Shown piece by piece: positions 5,394 through 13,848 of a stretch of 14,484 bases of DNA. This DNA comes from an uncultured Collinsella sp. (lineage in GTDB: Bacteria; Actinomycetota; Coriobacteriia; Coriobacteriales; Coriobacteriaceae). The notes beneath the pieces are model-generated. The model was not told the origin of the DNA, did no database searches, and saw nothing but the letters and a program-made list of their open reading frames with translations. How positions within the stretch are numbered: position 1 is the stretch's first letter; each line of letters begins with the position of its first letter. Made by a program: the position numbers and the translations under genes. The stretch lies in contig URRJ01000040.1 of the NCBI GenBank assembly GCA_900550205.1, positions 1 through 14,484 of the forward strand, given 5' to 3'.

Positions 5394-8391
5394 ATCGCAC
5401 GACGGCCATGCGCTTAAGCCTGCCTTCGACCAAGCGCTCGTAGAGGCGCCGCGTCTCGGGCTCGGGCACGCCCGCAATCTGCTCTTTTAGATGGTGGACG
5501 TGCCCGCTGTACAAATCGATGATGTCACGACGGCGACCCGCGGCGTTGTAGACGCGCATGGCACAGCGGACCATATCCTCGCGCGCCGTTTCCTGGCGAA
5601 GCCCCGCCTCGACCAGCCATATCGCCGACTGCAGATCGTTTTCCTCCAAGGCCTCGTTTGCCCCGCGAATCATGCTGTCGATAAACTTCGATTGCATAAT
5701 GTGACGCATGCGCACGAAATACGTTGGGTTACAGCCATTGGGAATATAGAGCGAACCTGCATAGAGCTGCTCGACCTTTAGGCACAGCTCCACCAGGTGA
5801 GGTCCGCGCGCTCCCCCACGGTTTCCCAGAATCTCCCGGGTCATCTGCTCAAACAGTCGCACGTCGGTCTTAACGTAGTCACCGTTGAGTCCAATGCACT
5901 CGTTTTGAATGAGCACGCACGACTTGCCATCGGGCGTCGGCCCCAAGGCCGAACGCAAGCGCGATATCGTCGAATATAGGTTATTGCGAGCACGGTTGAA
6001 CTCGGCATGGGGCCAAAGCTCCATGGCCAGAGTCTCGCGATCGACCAGCGCATCCATACTTAACGCAAGGCGTTCCGCGAGCGTTGCCGCCTTCTTGCGA
6101 CGCCACATCTTATCGGTGATAGGAAACCCGTCGCGCTCGGCACGAAATGCCCCAAACATACGAATCTCGATATGCTCGATCGTGTTGACGGCCTCGACCT
6201 CTTCAACCTGAAACAACCGCTCGCGCGCTTCGTCCAAATCGTCGTGTAGCGTGTATCTCGAAAGCTCGTGCACTGGAAGCTTTTTGCGAATCCTTGCACC
6301 AGGCTCGCCAAGACAATGCATGGCAAGGCGTGCAAAGAGCCGATACGACGGCTCCAGCATCCCCGGGCGGTTCATGGACATCCACGCCGCCAAATCGCTA
6401 TCACGGCCCGCAGAGGCCAAGTGCAGCGCCACCATCCACGCCTCCGAGCCACGAACCTGCGTCTGGCTTATATCGAGTAGCTCCGCCTCCTCGCGCACCG
6501 TCATCATCGATGTGTTTCGTAAAAATGCCACGCGCTCCAGCAGCAGCGCGTTATCTCGCATATACGTTGCCGTTTCGTCAACAAGCTTGAGCACCTGGAC
6601 GGCGCGGAACTTTGCGTTGACGGGGCGCCCCTCAGACATCGATTGCCACCCTTCGAGCAAAAGCCCAAAGAGCTGAAGCCGGTTGTCGCGTACGCGCACG
6701 GCAAAACGGTCGATCTCGCTAAACGCCGCTTCGTCGGTCACCGGCAAGCCGGCAAGCAGGCGACGCGCCGCCAGCACCATGCGCACCCAAATCGTCAGTG
6801 CCCTCAGGCTACGGGCATCGAGTGCCTCGACCATCAGGGCAAGCTCGTCATCGCGCGCATCGATTCCCGTAAACGAACCGTCAAAAAGCTCCACCAGCAT
6901 CCGGTCCGCCCGTATAAATAAGCCGGCGACATCCAGCTCGCAATCATACGCTCCATGCTTCCTGAGCCCATCAAAGGCATCGCCCACGTCCGCACATTCG
7001 GCCAGGCGGCGCTTTATCTCGATGTGCGCCGACAACATGTCGAGTGCGTCGCAGGAAGCCACGTGATCCGGAAACGAAAGCGTCGCAGGCAGTCCCAGCC
7101 CGCTTTGCCCGTAGCAAACGATGGTAAACGCCTGCGCCACTTTCCAAGAAAGTGGATCGATCTCCTGTGCAGCGCGCTCGCCCGCTCGCTCGATAACGGC
7201 TGCCATACATCGGGCAAGCTTGGCGTTGGAAATGCTTACCGCCGACAGGTACACGCCGAGAGCCTCGGACAGTGTCGGCTCGTACGACAATCCATCGGCA
7301 TTCATTGCCCCCAGCACCGCACGGCAAACGTCCGCCCCATGTCCAGTCAAGGCCAGATCGACCCCGTACTGCCCGGCAAGTTCGAGCACGACATTCCGGT
7401 CTAAAAAGGCGTCCGCCAGATCCATCGCCAAGTCGCACCGGCCCGCCTTGATTAAAATGCGGGCCGCACGCCGTATAAGTTCGGGACTGATCTCGGCAAT
7501 CAGTTTGCGCAGCCTAAGCCGCGCATTGCCCTCCGTTCCCATACAGACAAAACTTCGTTCGGCAGGGTCAATACCAAATATGGGATAGTCGCGAACCAGA
7601 TACGATTGGTCGACCATCGAAAGCCGTACACCGCACGCCTCGAGCTCTGCCATATTACCCTCGCCCATTAAAACCATAAGACCCGCAACGTTAAACAGTG
7701 TGTTGTTCTCGAGGGAGGCCAAGTCGGCAAGTACCGCGCCGTATACGTTGACAATCTCGTTTTCGAGCAGTTGAGCGACGTCGCCCTGGCCATACAGCCC
7801 CGTCTGCAGCGCCGAGACAAGCTCGGGCACACCTTGCGTTAGCTGATAAAAATCGAGCGAGGTGCTGATCGAAAACGCCGAAGCCCAAGCCGAATACTCA
7901 TAGGCATGCACCTTGAGCATCTGCGCGTTGACCTTTACCGAATCTCCCAGCCCACGGATAAGCAGACGATTTGACGGACGGCATGTAAGAAGAATGCCCA
8001 CCCCCGCTGCGCGCAGGCCGCGAATCATGTCGATAAAGTCCTCGGTATCGCGCTGATCGAGAACCGGCACGTTATCGATTGCTATAAGCGAATGCGGCTT
8101 GTCTTTGAGCTCCTCTGCAACCACCTCGAGCTGCATGAACACCTCGCGGCCAATGGCCCGGTCGGCCTCGATAACTCGCACCGACCCTCGCGTACAATCG
8201 CCTTTGGCCTCGCGAACATACTGCATCAGCACCGAAGTCTTACCAAACCCATCGGGCGCGTAGAGAAGCACGATCCCGGCTTGGCGGCCCTTGATAACCA
8301 GCTCGTTCATCAGCCGATCGCGGCGAATCATATAGCCCCCGCCTATCGACATCACTTCGAGGTCGCTCGTATTACCCAGATCTTGCACCAT
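5392..8391 (-). CDS. Large transcriptional regulator: N-terminal P-loop ATPase, C-terminal winged helix plus BTAD (SARP-like)
   Basis: A 999-residue cytoplasmic regulator. Near the N-terminus is a STAND/MalT-like ATPase: Walker A APDGFGKTS (45-53), Walker B SLIAIDNV with Asp106, and a sensor-like LLTCRPS (134-140). A long helical middle (about 200-735) has no recognisable repeat and is the likely signal-sensing part. At the C-terminus a SARP/OmpR-type winged helix (about 740-830, with the recognition region RARNNLYSTISRLRSALG) is followed by a bacterial transcriptional activator domain (about 845-990; LYAGSLYIP, AAGRRRDIIDLYSGH, PEPETRRLYERL). This order is the reverse of AfsR/SARP proteins, which carry the DNA-binding part first. 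The ATG at 8391 has GGAG 6-7 bases upstream. A good promoter lies about 150 bases upstream and a perfect palindrome, possibly an operator, further up. Target genes and ligand are unknown. Confidence 0.88.
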   Translation of the reverse strand: MVQDLGNTSDLEVMSIGGGYMIRRDRLMNELVIKGRQAGIVLLYAPDGFGKTSVLMQYVREAKGDCTRGSVRVIEADRAIGREVFMQLEVVAEELKDKPHSLIAIDNVPVLDQRDTEDFIDMIRGLRAAGVGILLTCRPSNRLLIRGLGDSVKVNAQMLKVHAYEYSAWASAFSISTSLDFYQLTQGVPELVSALQTGLYGQGDVAQLLENEIVNVYGAVLADLASLENNTLFNVAGLMVLMGEGNMAELEACGVRLSMVDQSYLVRDYPIFGIDPAERSFVCMGTEGNARLRLRKLIAEISPELIRRAARILIKAGRCDLAMDLADAFLDRNVVLELAGQYGVDLALTGHGADVCRAVLGAMNADGLSYEPTLSEALGVYLSAVSISNAKLARCMAAVIERAGERAAQEIDPLSWKVAQAFTIVCYGQSGLGLPATLSFPDHVASCDALDMLSAHIEIKRRLAECADVGDAFDGLRKHGAYDCELDVAGLFIRADRMLVELFDGSFTGIDARDDELALMVEALDARSLRALTIWVRMVLAARRLLAGLPVTDEAAFSEIDRFAVRVRDNRLQLFGLLLEGWQSMSEGRPVNAKFRAVQVLKLVDETATYMRDNALLLERVAFLRNTSMMTVREEAELLDISQTQVRGSEAWMVALHLASAGRDSDLAAWMSMNRPGMLEPSYRLFARLAMHCLGEPGARIRKKLPVHELSRYTLHDDLDEARERLFQVEEVEAVNTIEHIEIRMFGAFRAERDGFPITDKMWRRKKAATLAERLALSMDALVDRETLAMELWPHAEFNRARNNLYSTISRLRSALGPTPDGKSCVLIQNECIGLNGDYVKTDVRLFEQMTREILGNRGGARGPHLVELCLKVEQLYAGSLYIPNGCNPTYFVRMRHIMQSKFIDSMIRGANEALEENDLQSAIWLVEAGLRQETAREDMVRCAMRVYNAAGRRRDIIDLYSGHVHHLKEQIAGVPEPETRRLYERLVEGRLKRMAVVR

Positions 8392-8536
8392 ACCCGCTCC
8401 TCAACTCGACCACATGGATACCGTAACCGCATGACCACATCTACCACCCCATGAATAGCATGGCACCATGTTTTTGACTGCTTGTCGGTACGCATTCGGC
8501 AAGTTTTTGTACAGCGGGCACTGCTCGTTGTTTTTC

Positions 8537-8566
8537 CTTATACAGATGACTGTTTATGCAGGTCAA
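8537..8566 (-). promoter_or_regulatory. Sigma-70-type promoter for the regulator gene
   Basis: Read on the minus strand: -35 TTGACC (8561-8566), an 18-base spacer, and -10 TATAAG (8537-8542), each hexamer one base from consensus. Transcription would start near 8530, leaving a leader of about 139 bases before the ATG. Confidence 0.72.
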
Positions 8567-8624
8567 ATAGCTTGCTGAAATGTCCCATCTGTTCAGCAGT
8601 CTACCGTAATGGAGGCGTTTTATT

Positions 8625-8640
8625 TGAGTTGCGCAACTCA
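8625..8640. promoter_or_regulatory. Perfect 16-bp palindrome, candidate operator
   Basis: TGAGTTGCGCAACTCA reads the same on both strands. It is centred about 66 bases upstream of the regulator's -35 box, where an activator or autoregulator could bind as a dimer. No second copy was noticed elsewhere in the window. Confidence 0.45.
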
Positions 8641-8805
8641 CCTATTCACCGCTACCGCCTGCGACTATGTAGTGGTAAATTTGCATAGAATATGCTATTA
8701 AATGCATGATTCTATCTAGCTTGCACGCGGCGCGCTTTTTGATGAGGATTGTTTCGCATGCGGTCTATGCCTATAGGCCGCGTAACAACCTGCCACTTGT
8801 CCAGC

Positions 8806-8832
8806 AAAAAGGCCCCCGCAACGCGGAGGCCT
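8806..8832 (-). terminator. Intrinsic terminator of nagB
   Basis: On the minus strand, a 10-bp stem with one wobble (8832-8823 with 8819-8810, 3-base loop) is followed by five T residues (plus-strand A-run 8806-8810). It starts about 30 bases after the nagB stop. Confidence 0.92.
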
Positions 8833-8863
8833 CTCAAAACGCAATACGGTTTTCGCGGAGTCT

Positions 8864-9592
8864 TTACTCGCAGAGCGAAAGTGCAGCCTCGTCGGCGACC
8901 ACGACGCAGTTGGTGTGCAGCTGCAGGATCGAAGCCGGACACTCGGGCGTAACCGGACCATAGCACATGTCGTGCACGGCCTGGGCCTTGGCCTCGCCGT
9001 TAGCGACGACCAGGATCATGCGAGCATACATGATGGTCTGGGTACCCATGGTGTAGGCCTGACGGGGCACGTCATCGATGCTGTCGAACAGGCGGCTGTT
9101 GGCCTGAATGGTGCTCTCGGTGAGGTCGACGCAGTGCGTACCCTTGGAGAAGTGGTCATCGGGCTCGTTGAAGCCAATATGACCGTTATTACCAATGCCG
9201 AGCAGCTGCAGATCCGGGTAACCGGCGGCAGCGACGATCTTGTCGTACTCGGAGCAGGCAGCAGCGGCGTCGGGGTTGGAGCCATCGGGCACGTGCGTGT
9301 TGTTCAGATCGATATTGATGTGATCGAAGAAGTTCTCGCGCATAAAGTAGTGATAGCTCTGGGGATCGTCGTGCGAAAGGCCACGATACTCGTCCAGGTT
9401 ATAGGTGCTGACCTCGGAGAAGTCGATGTCGCCCTTCTTATACCAAGCAGCGAGCTGCTTGTAAGCGCCAATCGGGGTGGAACCGGTGGCAAGACCGAGC
9501 ACGCAATCGGGCTTGAGGATAACCTGGGCCGAGATGATATTGGCGGCCTTGCGGCTCATATCCTCGTAGTCTTTAGCTTTAATAATCTTCAT
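8864..9592 (-). CDS. nagB: Glucosamine-6-phosphate deaminase
   Basis: Converts glucosamine-6-phosphate to fructose-6-phosphate and ammonium, the last step in using N-acetylglucosamine and glucosamine. The 242 residues match the short Bacillus-type enzyme. Visible landmarks: the phosphate-loop region VLGLATGSTPIGAY (31-44), catalytic Asp67 in NLDEYRGL, and the ring-opening site GIGNNGHIGFNEP with Asn136, His138 and Glu143. Asn instead of Asp at 136 is, to my recollection, usual in this subgroup. The ATG at 9592 was chosen because AGGA lies 8 bases upstream and the family begins MK(I/V); the frame extends to 9757 without support. It is the last gene of the minus-strand series glmM, IIA, nagB, with a clear terminator behind it. 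The 272-base spacer upstream suggests its own promoter, though none is convincing. Confidence 0.96.
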   Translation of the reverse strand: MKIIKAKDYEDMSRKAANIISAQVILKPDCVLGLATGSTPIGAYKQLAAWYKKGDIDFSEVSTYNLDEYRGLSHDDPQSYHYFMRENFFDHINIDLNNTHVPDGSNPDAAAACSEYDKIVAAAGYPDLQLLGIGNNGHIGFNEPDDHFSKGTHCVDLTESTIQANSRLFDSIDDVPRQAYTMGTQTIMYARMILVVANGEAKAQAVHDMCYGPVTPECPASILQLHTNCVVVADEAALSLCE

Positions 9593-9790
9593 TACGCGTC
9601 CTTTCTCGTACAAGAGAGGCAAGGCTCCCCTTACAAGCACTTGCCCGCGGCCCGCGTCGGCCGCAACCAACGTGTGCGGCCACCAGGGCGAGGTCGCGTA
9701 ATGTATGTGTCTCGTGTCTAGCCGCGTCGAGGCCCCTGCCCGTCCACGGTGACCCAAAGCTGTTTAGCTTCGGACGTTTCCCATCTTGCC

Positions 9791-9824
9791 ACGGAGGGCG
9801 TCCTCTTTCAAGGGCGCCCTCCGT
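9791..9824 (-). terminator. Strong hairpin between the PTS IIA gene and nagB, no U-tract
   Basis: Perfect 10-bp arms ACGGAGGGCG (9791-9800) and 9815-9824 continue through a G-T wobble into three more pairs around a 6-base loop. It begins 40 bases after the IIA stop. Neither strand shows a T-run behind it, so it may be a processing or RNA-stability structure or a factor-dependent end. The rest of the spacer 9593-9864 holds only a short AAGCT/AGCTT stem (9756-9769). Confidence 0.5.
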
Positions 9825-9864
9825 AAACGTGATTGAATTGTAGGCTAAAGGCCAAGCGGAGCGA

Positions 9865-10362
9865 CTAGCGCTCACGCGCGACGATAAGCTGGTCCATCTC
9901 CTCGACATGCTCGCCAACGGAACCCTTGATGCTCGAGAACTCAACGGAGTTGCACACCAAGATGGGAACCGTCACATCGTAGCCCTCGGCAGCAATTGCC
10001 TCGCGATCGAACTCGATAAGTACATCGCCCTTATGGACGACGTCGCCCACTTGCGCATGTACGGTAAAGTGCTTGCCCTCGAGCTGAACAGTGTCCAAAC
10101 CAACGTGGATGAGCACGTCCAAACCATCGACCGTGTTAAGCGCAACGGCGTGTCCCGTGGGAAAAATGGCCTCGACCTTCGCGTCGGCCGGCGCGATCAC
10201 CCGCGTACCCGTGGGCTGAATGGCAACGCCCTGGCCCAAAAGGCCAGTGGCAAACGTCTGATCGTTTACCTCGGAGAGCGGAATGACGTCGCCCGAGATG
10301 GGAGCATCCAGCGTAAGGACTCGACCACGCATACCAAAAGACCTTAGGACTTTAGTGAACAT
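9865..10362 (-). CDS. PTS glucose/N-acetylglucosamine-family EIIA component
   Basis: A free-standing soluble IIA-Glc-type protein (165 residues) that takes phosphate from HPr and passes it to an EIIB; such proteins can also signal carbon status. Both family histidines are visible: the auxiliary His71 in FPTGHAVAL and the phosphorylated His86 in GLDVLIHVGLDTV, which fits the EIIA type-1 signature. ISGDVIPLSEV and QGVAIQPTG are also typical. I chose the ATG at 10362, preceded by GAGGGGGA though with short spacing; an ATG at 10332 or a TTG at 10383 are alternatives. Its EIIB/EIIC partners are not in the window. Placement before nagB and after glmM suggests a link to amino-sugar uptake. A weak extended -10 (TGGTAAACT on the minus strand, about 10405-10413) may drive it. 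Confidence 0.92.
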   Translation of the reverse strand: MFTKVLRSFGMRGRVLTLDAPISGDVIPLSEVNDQTFATGLLGQGVAIQPTGTRVIAPADAKVEAIFPTGHAVALNTVDGLDVLIHVGLDTVQLEGKHFTVHAQVGDVVHKGDVLIEFDREAIAAEGYDVTVPILVCNSVEFSSIKGSVGEHVEEMDQLIVARER

Positions 10363-10433
10363 GCTCCCCCTCGGACATACCAAACAATCAAAATAACCGT
10401 ATCAGTTTACCACTTGGCATCCGTTTTTGGCCA

Positions 10434-11771
10434 TTAGGGAAGTTCGCGCTTGACAACCTCGACGATATCGTCAACAACGCGCTGGGTCAGCTCATGCGTC
10501 TCCGCCTCGGCCATGACGCGAACCAGCGGCTCGGTACCGCTCGGGCGCACCAGAATACGGCCGCGACCATTGAGCTCCTTCTCGGCGGCAGCGACGGCGT
10601 CCCAAATGGGCTGGCAATCGTCCAGGCCGGCCTTGTTGTCCGAATGCACGTTGACGAGCACCTGCGGATACTTCTTCATGATGCCGGCAAGGTCGGTGAG
10701 GGTGCGGCCGGTGCGCTTGAGCACAGCCAGAAGCTGCAGGGCTGTCACCAAGCCGTCGCCGGTGGTGTTGTGCTCCAGGAAGATGATGTGGCCGGACTGC
10801 TCGCCGCCGATGACGGCACCGTCCTCGAGCATGCGCTCAAGAACATAGCGGTCGCCCACAGCGGTCTGGACCATCTCAAAGCCCTGCTCCTTCATGGCAA
10901 TGGAGAAGCCCAGGTTGCACATAACGGTCGAGACGATCTCGGAGTTGGCGAGCTTGCCGCGAGCAGCCAGGTCGGAGCCGCAGATAGCAAGAATGTAGTC
11001 GCCATCGATCTCGTTGCCCTCGCCGTCCACGAACAGCACGCGATCGGCGTCGCCGTCGTGGGCCAGGCCGATGTCGGCATGGGTGCGCAGCACGAGCTCG
11101 CGCAGGGGCTCAAGATGGGTGGAGCCGCACTCGACGTTAATGTCGGTGCCGCAGTAATCGGTGTTGATGGCATGGACCGTGGCACCCAGACGCTGAAGTG
11201 CGGCGGGCGTGGTCTGGCAGGAAGCACCGTGACCGCAGTCGACGGCAACGACCAGGCCGTCGAGCTTAAGGCCGTCGAGGGTGCTGATAGCGTGATCGAC
11301 ATATGCCTTGCGGGCGTCCTTCATCTTGATGATGTGGCCCACACCAGCTCCGGTCGGCATCGTGTCGGCAGCCATGGCCTCCCCGGACATGACCCAGGCG
11401 CTGATCTCTTCCTCAACAGCATCGGGAAGCTTCATGCCCTTGCGGCTAAAGAACTTGATGCCGTTGAACTCCGGCGGATTGTGCGAAGCAGAAATGACGA
11501 TGCCGCCATCGAGCTCGTTTTGAACGGTGAGCAGCGCCACAGCGGGCGTGGGGATAACGCCGCAGCAGTGCGGGCGGCCGCCCTCGGCCATAATGCCGGC
11601 GGTCAGAGCGCTCTCGAGCATGGTGCCCGAAAGGCGCGTGTCACGGCCGATGCAGATGTCCGGACCAAGAAACTTGGTCGCCGCGCGACCCAGGCGAAAC
11701 GCGAGGTCGCACGAAAGATCGGCGTTGGCGACGCCACGGACGCCATCGGTACCGAAGATGTTCTGGGGCAT
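10434..11771 (-). CDS. glmM: Phosphoglucosamine mutase
   Basis: Interconverts glucosamine-6-phosphate and glucosamine-1-phosphate, the second step toward UDP-GlcNAc and peptidoglycan. The 445 residues match the family. Landmarks: N-terminal FGTDGVRG (6-13); the active-site serine loop GIVISASHNP with Ser96 as phosphoserine; the Mg-binding DGDADR (239-244); and the C-terminal phosphate-binding RPSGTEP (409-415). The ATG at 11771 is preceded by AGGAG at 7-base spacing; an extension to 11789 has no ribosome site and adds six residues foreign to GlmM. The order rplM-rpsI-glmM is common in Actinomycetota. A strong terminator after rpsI separates it from the ribosomal genes, and no good promoter is visible in the roughly 50 bases between, so readthrough or a non-consensus promoter is implied. 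Confidence 0.97.
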   Translation of the reverse strand: MPQNIFGTDGVRGVANADLSCDLAFRLGRAATKFLGPDICIGRDTRLSGTMLESALTAGIMAEGGRPHCCGVIPTPAVALLTVQNELDGGIVISASHNPPEFNGIKFFSRKGMKLPDAVEEEISAWVMSGEAMAADTMPTGAGVGHIIKMKDARKAYVDHAISTLDGLKLDGLVVAVDCGHGASCQTTPAALQRLGATVHAINTDYCGTDINVECGSTHLEPLRELVLRTHADIGLAHDGDADRVLFVDGEGNEIDGDYILAICGSDLAARGKLANSEIVSTVMCNLGFSIAMKEQGFEMVQTAVGDRYVLERMLEDGAVIGGEQSGHIIFLEHNTTGDGLVTALQLLAVLKRTGRTLTDLAGIMKKYPQVLVNVHSDNKAGLDDCQPIWDAVAAAEKELNGRGRILVRPSGTEPLVRVMAEAETHELTQRVVDDIVEVVKRELP

Positions 11772-11820
11772 AGGATCGCTCCTTCCCAAGTGGGCAAAAC
11801 GAAGCCGCCCACCCTAGTCG

Positions 11821-11863
11821 AAAAGAAAAGCGGGACCCACCGAGCAATCGGTAGGCCCCGCTT
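11821..11863 (-). terminator. Intrinsic terminator after rpsI
   Basis: A 16-bp stem with two wobbles (11863-11848 with 11843-11828, loop of four) is followed on the minus strand by TTTTCTTTT (11829-11821). It lies 30 bases after the rpsI stop and 50 before the glmM start, so it would lower glmM transcription relative to the ribosomal genes. Confidence 0.93.
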
Positions 11864-11893
11864 GTACATTGTATCTCGAAAGGAGATAAAACC

Positions 11894-12289
<396 letters not shown>

Positions 12290-12291
12290 CT

Positions 12292-12735
12292 TTAAGCCTC
12301 CAGCTCAATCTTCGTGGGGTTCTGGGCAGCGTGCGGATGCTCGGCACCAGCGTAGACCTTAAGCTTGGTCATCTGGGCACGGCCGAGGGTGGTCTTGGGC
12401 AGCATGCCGCGAACGGCGCGCTCGATGACCTTCTCCGGGTGCTTCTCCATAGCCTGGCGGAAGCTCTCAGCCTTGAGGCCGCCGTTGTAGCCGCTGTGGC
12501 GATAATAGGTCTTCGTGTCGGCCTTGTTACCGGTAAGCTGGACCTTATCGGCGTTGATGACGACAACGAAGTCGCCGCAGTCGCTGTTGGGCGTGAACTG
12601 GGGCTTGTTCTTACCGCGCAGGATCATTGCGATCTGGGTGGCAAGACGGCCCAGGACAGCACCATCGGCGTCGACGAGAACCCAGTTGCGCTGGACCTCG
12701 CCCTGCTTGGCGTAGTGAGTCGATTTCGAAATCAC
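12292..12735 (-). CDS. rplM: 50S ribosomal protein L13
   Basis: A 147-residue L13, an early assembly protein of the large subunit. [19 protein letters not shown] opens the fold, and the signature region [16 protein letters not shown] lies near residue 110. The start is GTG at 12735 with GGAGGAG 5 bases upstream. It is the first gene of the L13/S9 operon and has its own promoter and a short leader with a hairpin, where L13 autoregulation could act. Confidence 0.98.
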   Translation of the reverse strand: MISKSTHYAKQGEVQRNWVLVDADGAVLGRLATQIAMILRGKNKPQFTPNSDCGDFVVVINADKVQLTGNKADTKTYYRHSGYNGGLKAESFRQAMEKHPEKVIERAVRGMLPKTTLGRAQMTKLKVYAGAEHPHAAQNPTKIELEA

Positions 12736-12763
12736 TTAGACTCCTCCATGTACAGTACGTGTT

Positions 12764-12795
12764 GTTACAGAGATTCACGGGGCTCTGCAAGTAAC
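12764..12795 (-). promoter_or_regulatory. Leader hairpin of the rplM-rpsI transcript
   Basis: On the minus strand, GTTA and CAGAG (12795-12792, 12787-12783) pair with CTCTG and TAAC (12772-12768, 12767-12764), with a 4-base bulge and a 10-base loop. It lies at the very 5' end of the inferred transcript (start near 12795). Ribosomal-protein leaders often bind their own product, so this is a candidate autoregulatory element. Confidence 0.4.
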
Positions 12796-12801
12796 CCGTC
12801 C

Positions 12802-12829
12802 ATATTACCCCGCTCGTCGCCCGAGTCAA
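12802..12829 (-). promoter_or_regulatory. Promoter of rplM-rpsI
   Basis: Minus strand -35 TTGACT (12824-12829), 16-base spacer, -10 TAATAT (12802-12807). Transcription would begin near 12795, about 60 bases before the GTG of rplM. Confidence 0.65.
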
Positions 12830-12891
12830 CAGGTATTTTGACTCCGACCAGAGTTTCTGCACATGTCGTCCATGCCCGGTGCCTTCACGAG

Positions 12892-12946
12892 ACAGGGCCC
12901 AGAGATCCCTCGGCGTGCGAATGGTTCTCTGGGCCCCTGTCTTTTG
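12892..12946 (+). terminator. Terminator-like hairpin facing the plus strand
   Basis: Arms 12892-12905 and 12926-12940 pair over 14 bp with one bulged C, enclosing a 20-base loop; CTTTTG follows on the plus strand. It lies between the phospholipase stop (12970) and the rplM promoter, both on the minus strand. In that direction no T-run follows, so its role for the phospholipase transcript is uncertain. Confidence 0.45.
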
Positions 12947-12969
12947 TCGCCTTTTGCGGGTCAGTCGTC

Positions 12970-13848
12970 TTAGCGCTCAACGAACTGCTGTATTTGCGCG
13001 AGCAGGCGCTTTGCCTCTTGGCGGCCCTGGATATACAAGTCGAGCAGCTTGGCCGGATTGTGTTCGACATGGCCGACCTCGACCGGCTTTTGCGGAGCGA
13101 CGACCAGGGCACGGCCCTCGCGCTCATACTTCCAGAGGTGCATGCGCTGGACGTTGTAGCGGTCGTGGCGCGTCTCGATGGCCTCGAGCAGATAGGGATA
13201 CTCGCCATAGCGCGCACGCGCGGCCGGCATAAACTCGTAGGGTGCCTTTTCGTACGAGCGGTCCTGCGTGAGCACGACGACCGCGCGATCGTATCCGGCC
13301 TCTTCCAGCACGTGCTCGACAGGCACCGAATCTGCCACACCGCCGTCGACGTACTTGTGGCCATCAATCTCGACCGGCGGCGTCACCAGCGGCAACGAGG
13401 TCGAGGCACGCACGCAATCGATATCGAGCATGGCGTTTTTGACGGGCAGGTAGGCAGCGGTGCCAAATAACATGTCCGTCACGACAGCATACATTTCGAT
13501 GGGGCTCGCGTCGAAGGTCTCGTTATCGAAGGGGTCTAGGCGATCCTGCACGTCGTTGAAAATAAAGTCGTAGCCGACGATGGAGCCCGTGGACGCAAAC
13601 GATGCGGCACCCATGTAGCGGCTGTCGTTGCAGAAAGCCAGGTTGATGCGGTTGGCACGGCCGATCTGGTGCGACTTGTAGTTTACGCCGTTGAGAGCGC
13701 CGGCCGATACGCCATATACCGCCGGAATCTCGACGCCGGCCTCCATGAGAACGTCGAGCACGCCCGCGGTAAATTGCCCGCGGAAGCTACCACCCTCCAA
13801 AACGAGCGCGACCTTGCCAGCATTTTTCGCCTTATCTTCTACAGTCAT
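12970..13848 (-). CDS. Patatin-like phospholipase family protein
   Basis: A 292-residue serine acyl hydrolase of the bacterial patatin (RssA/YjjU-like) group, expected to cleave lipid acyl esters; the true substrate is unknown. The oxyanion-hole loop EGGSFRGQF is at residues 18-26, the nucleophile elbow GVSAG carries Ser48, and the dyad aspartate Asp168 lies in YVDGGVADSVP. No signal peptide or membrane segment is visible, so it is probably cytoplasmic or peripheral. The ATG at 13848 has GGAGG 5 bases upstream. It stands alone between the rplM promoter region and the repeat array on its 5' side; no clear promoter was found in 13849-13941. Confidence 0.93.
   Translation of the reverse strand: MTVEDKAKNAGKVALVLEGGSFRGQFTAGVLDVLMEAGVEIPAVYGVSAGALNGVNYKSHQIGRANRINLAFCNDSRYMGAASFASTGSIVGYDFIFNDVQDRLDPFDNETFDASPIEMYAVVTDMLFGTAAYLPVKNAMLDIDCVRASTSLPLVTPPVEIDGHKYVDGGVADSVPVEHVLEEAGYDRAVVVLTQDRSYEKAPYEFMPAARARYGEYPYLLEAIETRHDRYNVQRMHLWKYEREGRALVVAPQKPVEVGHVEHNPAKLLDLYIQGRQEAKRLLAQIQQFVER

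Larger units (their letters stand above)
8392..8805. other. Long regulatory spacer upstream of the regulator gene
   Basis: About 410 bases, more AT-rich than the coding regions, with no gene I can support. It contains the regulator's promoter (8537-8566), a 16-bp palindrome (8625-8640) and a short inverted repeat GCATA-N3-TATGC (8683-8695). The inferred 5' leader of about 140 bases (8392-8530) holds no obvious riboswitch or small gene; a 66-codon minus frame (8441-8641) shows no family features. Confidence 0.5.

Noticed and set aside
8441..8641. 66-codon minus-strand small gene upstream of the regulator
   Set aside because: No ribosome site or family resemblance, and it spans the inferred promoter and the palindrome.
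9593..9864. tRNA or riboswitch in the spacer before nagB
   Set aside because: No cloverleaf or known riboswitch core could be found; only simple hairpins are present.
12840..12945. T-box leader upstream of rplM
   Set aside because: There is a large stem, but no recognisable T-box antiterminator sequence, and rplM has its own promoter downstream of it.
12331..13470. 379-codon plus-strand open frame opposite rplM and the phospholipase
   Set aside because: It runs across two genuine minus-strand genes and their promoter and shows no recognisable domain.
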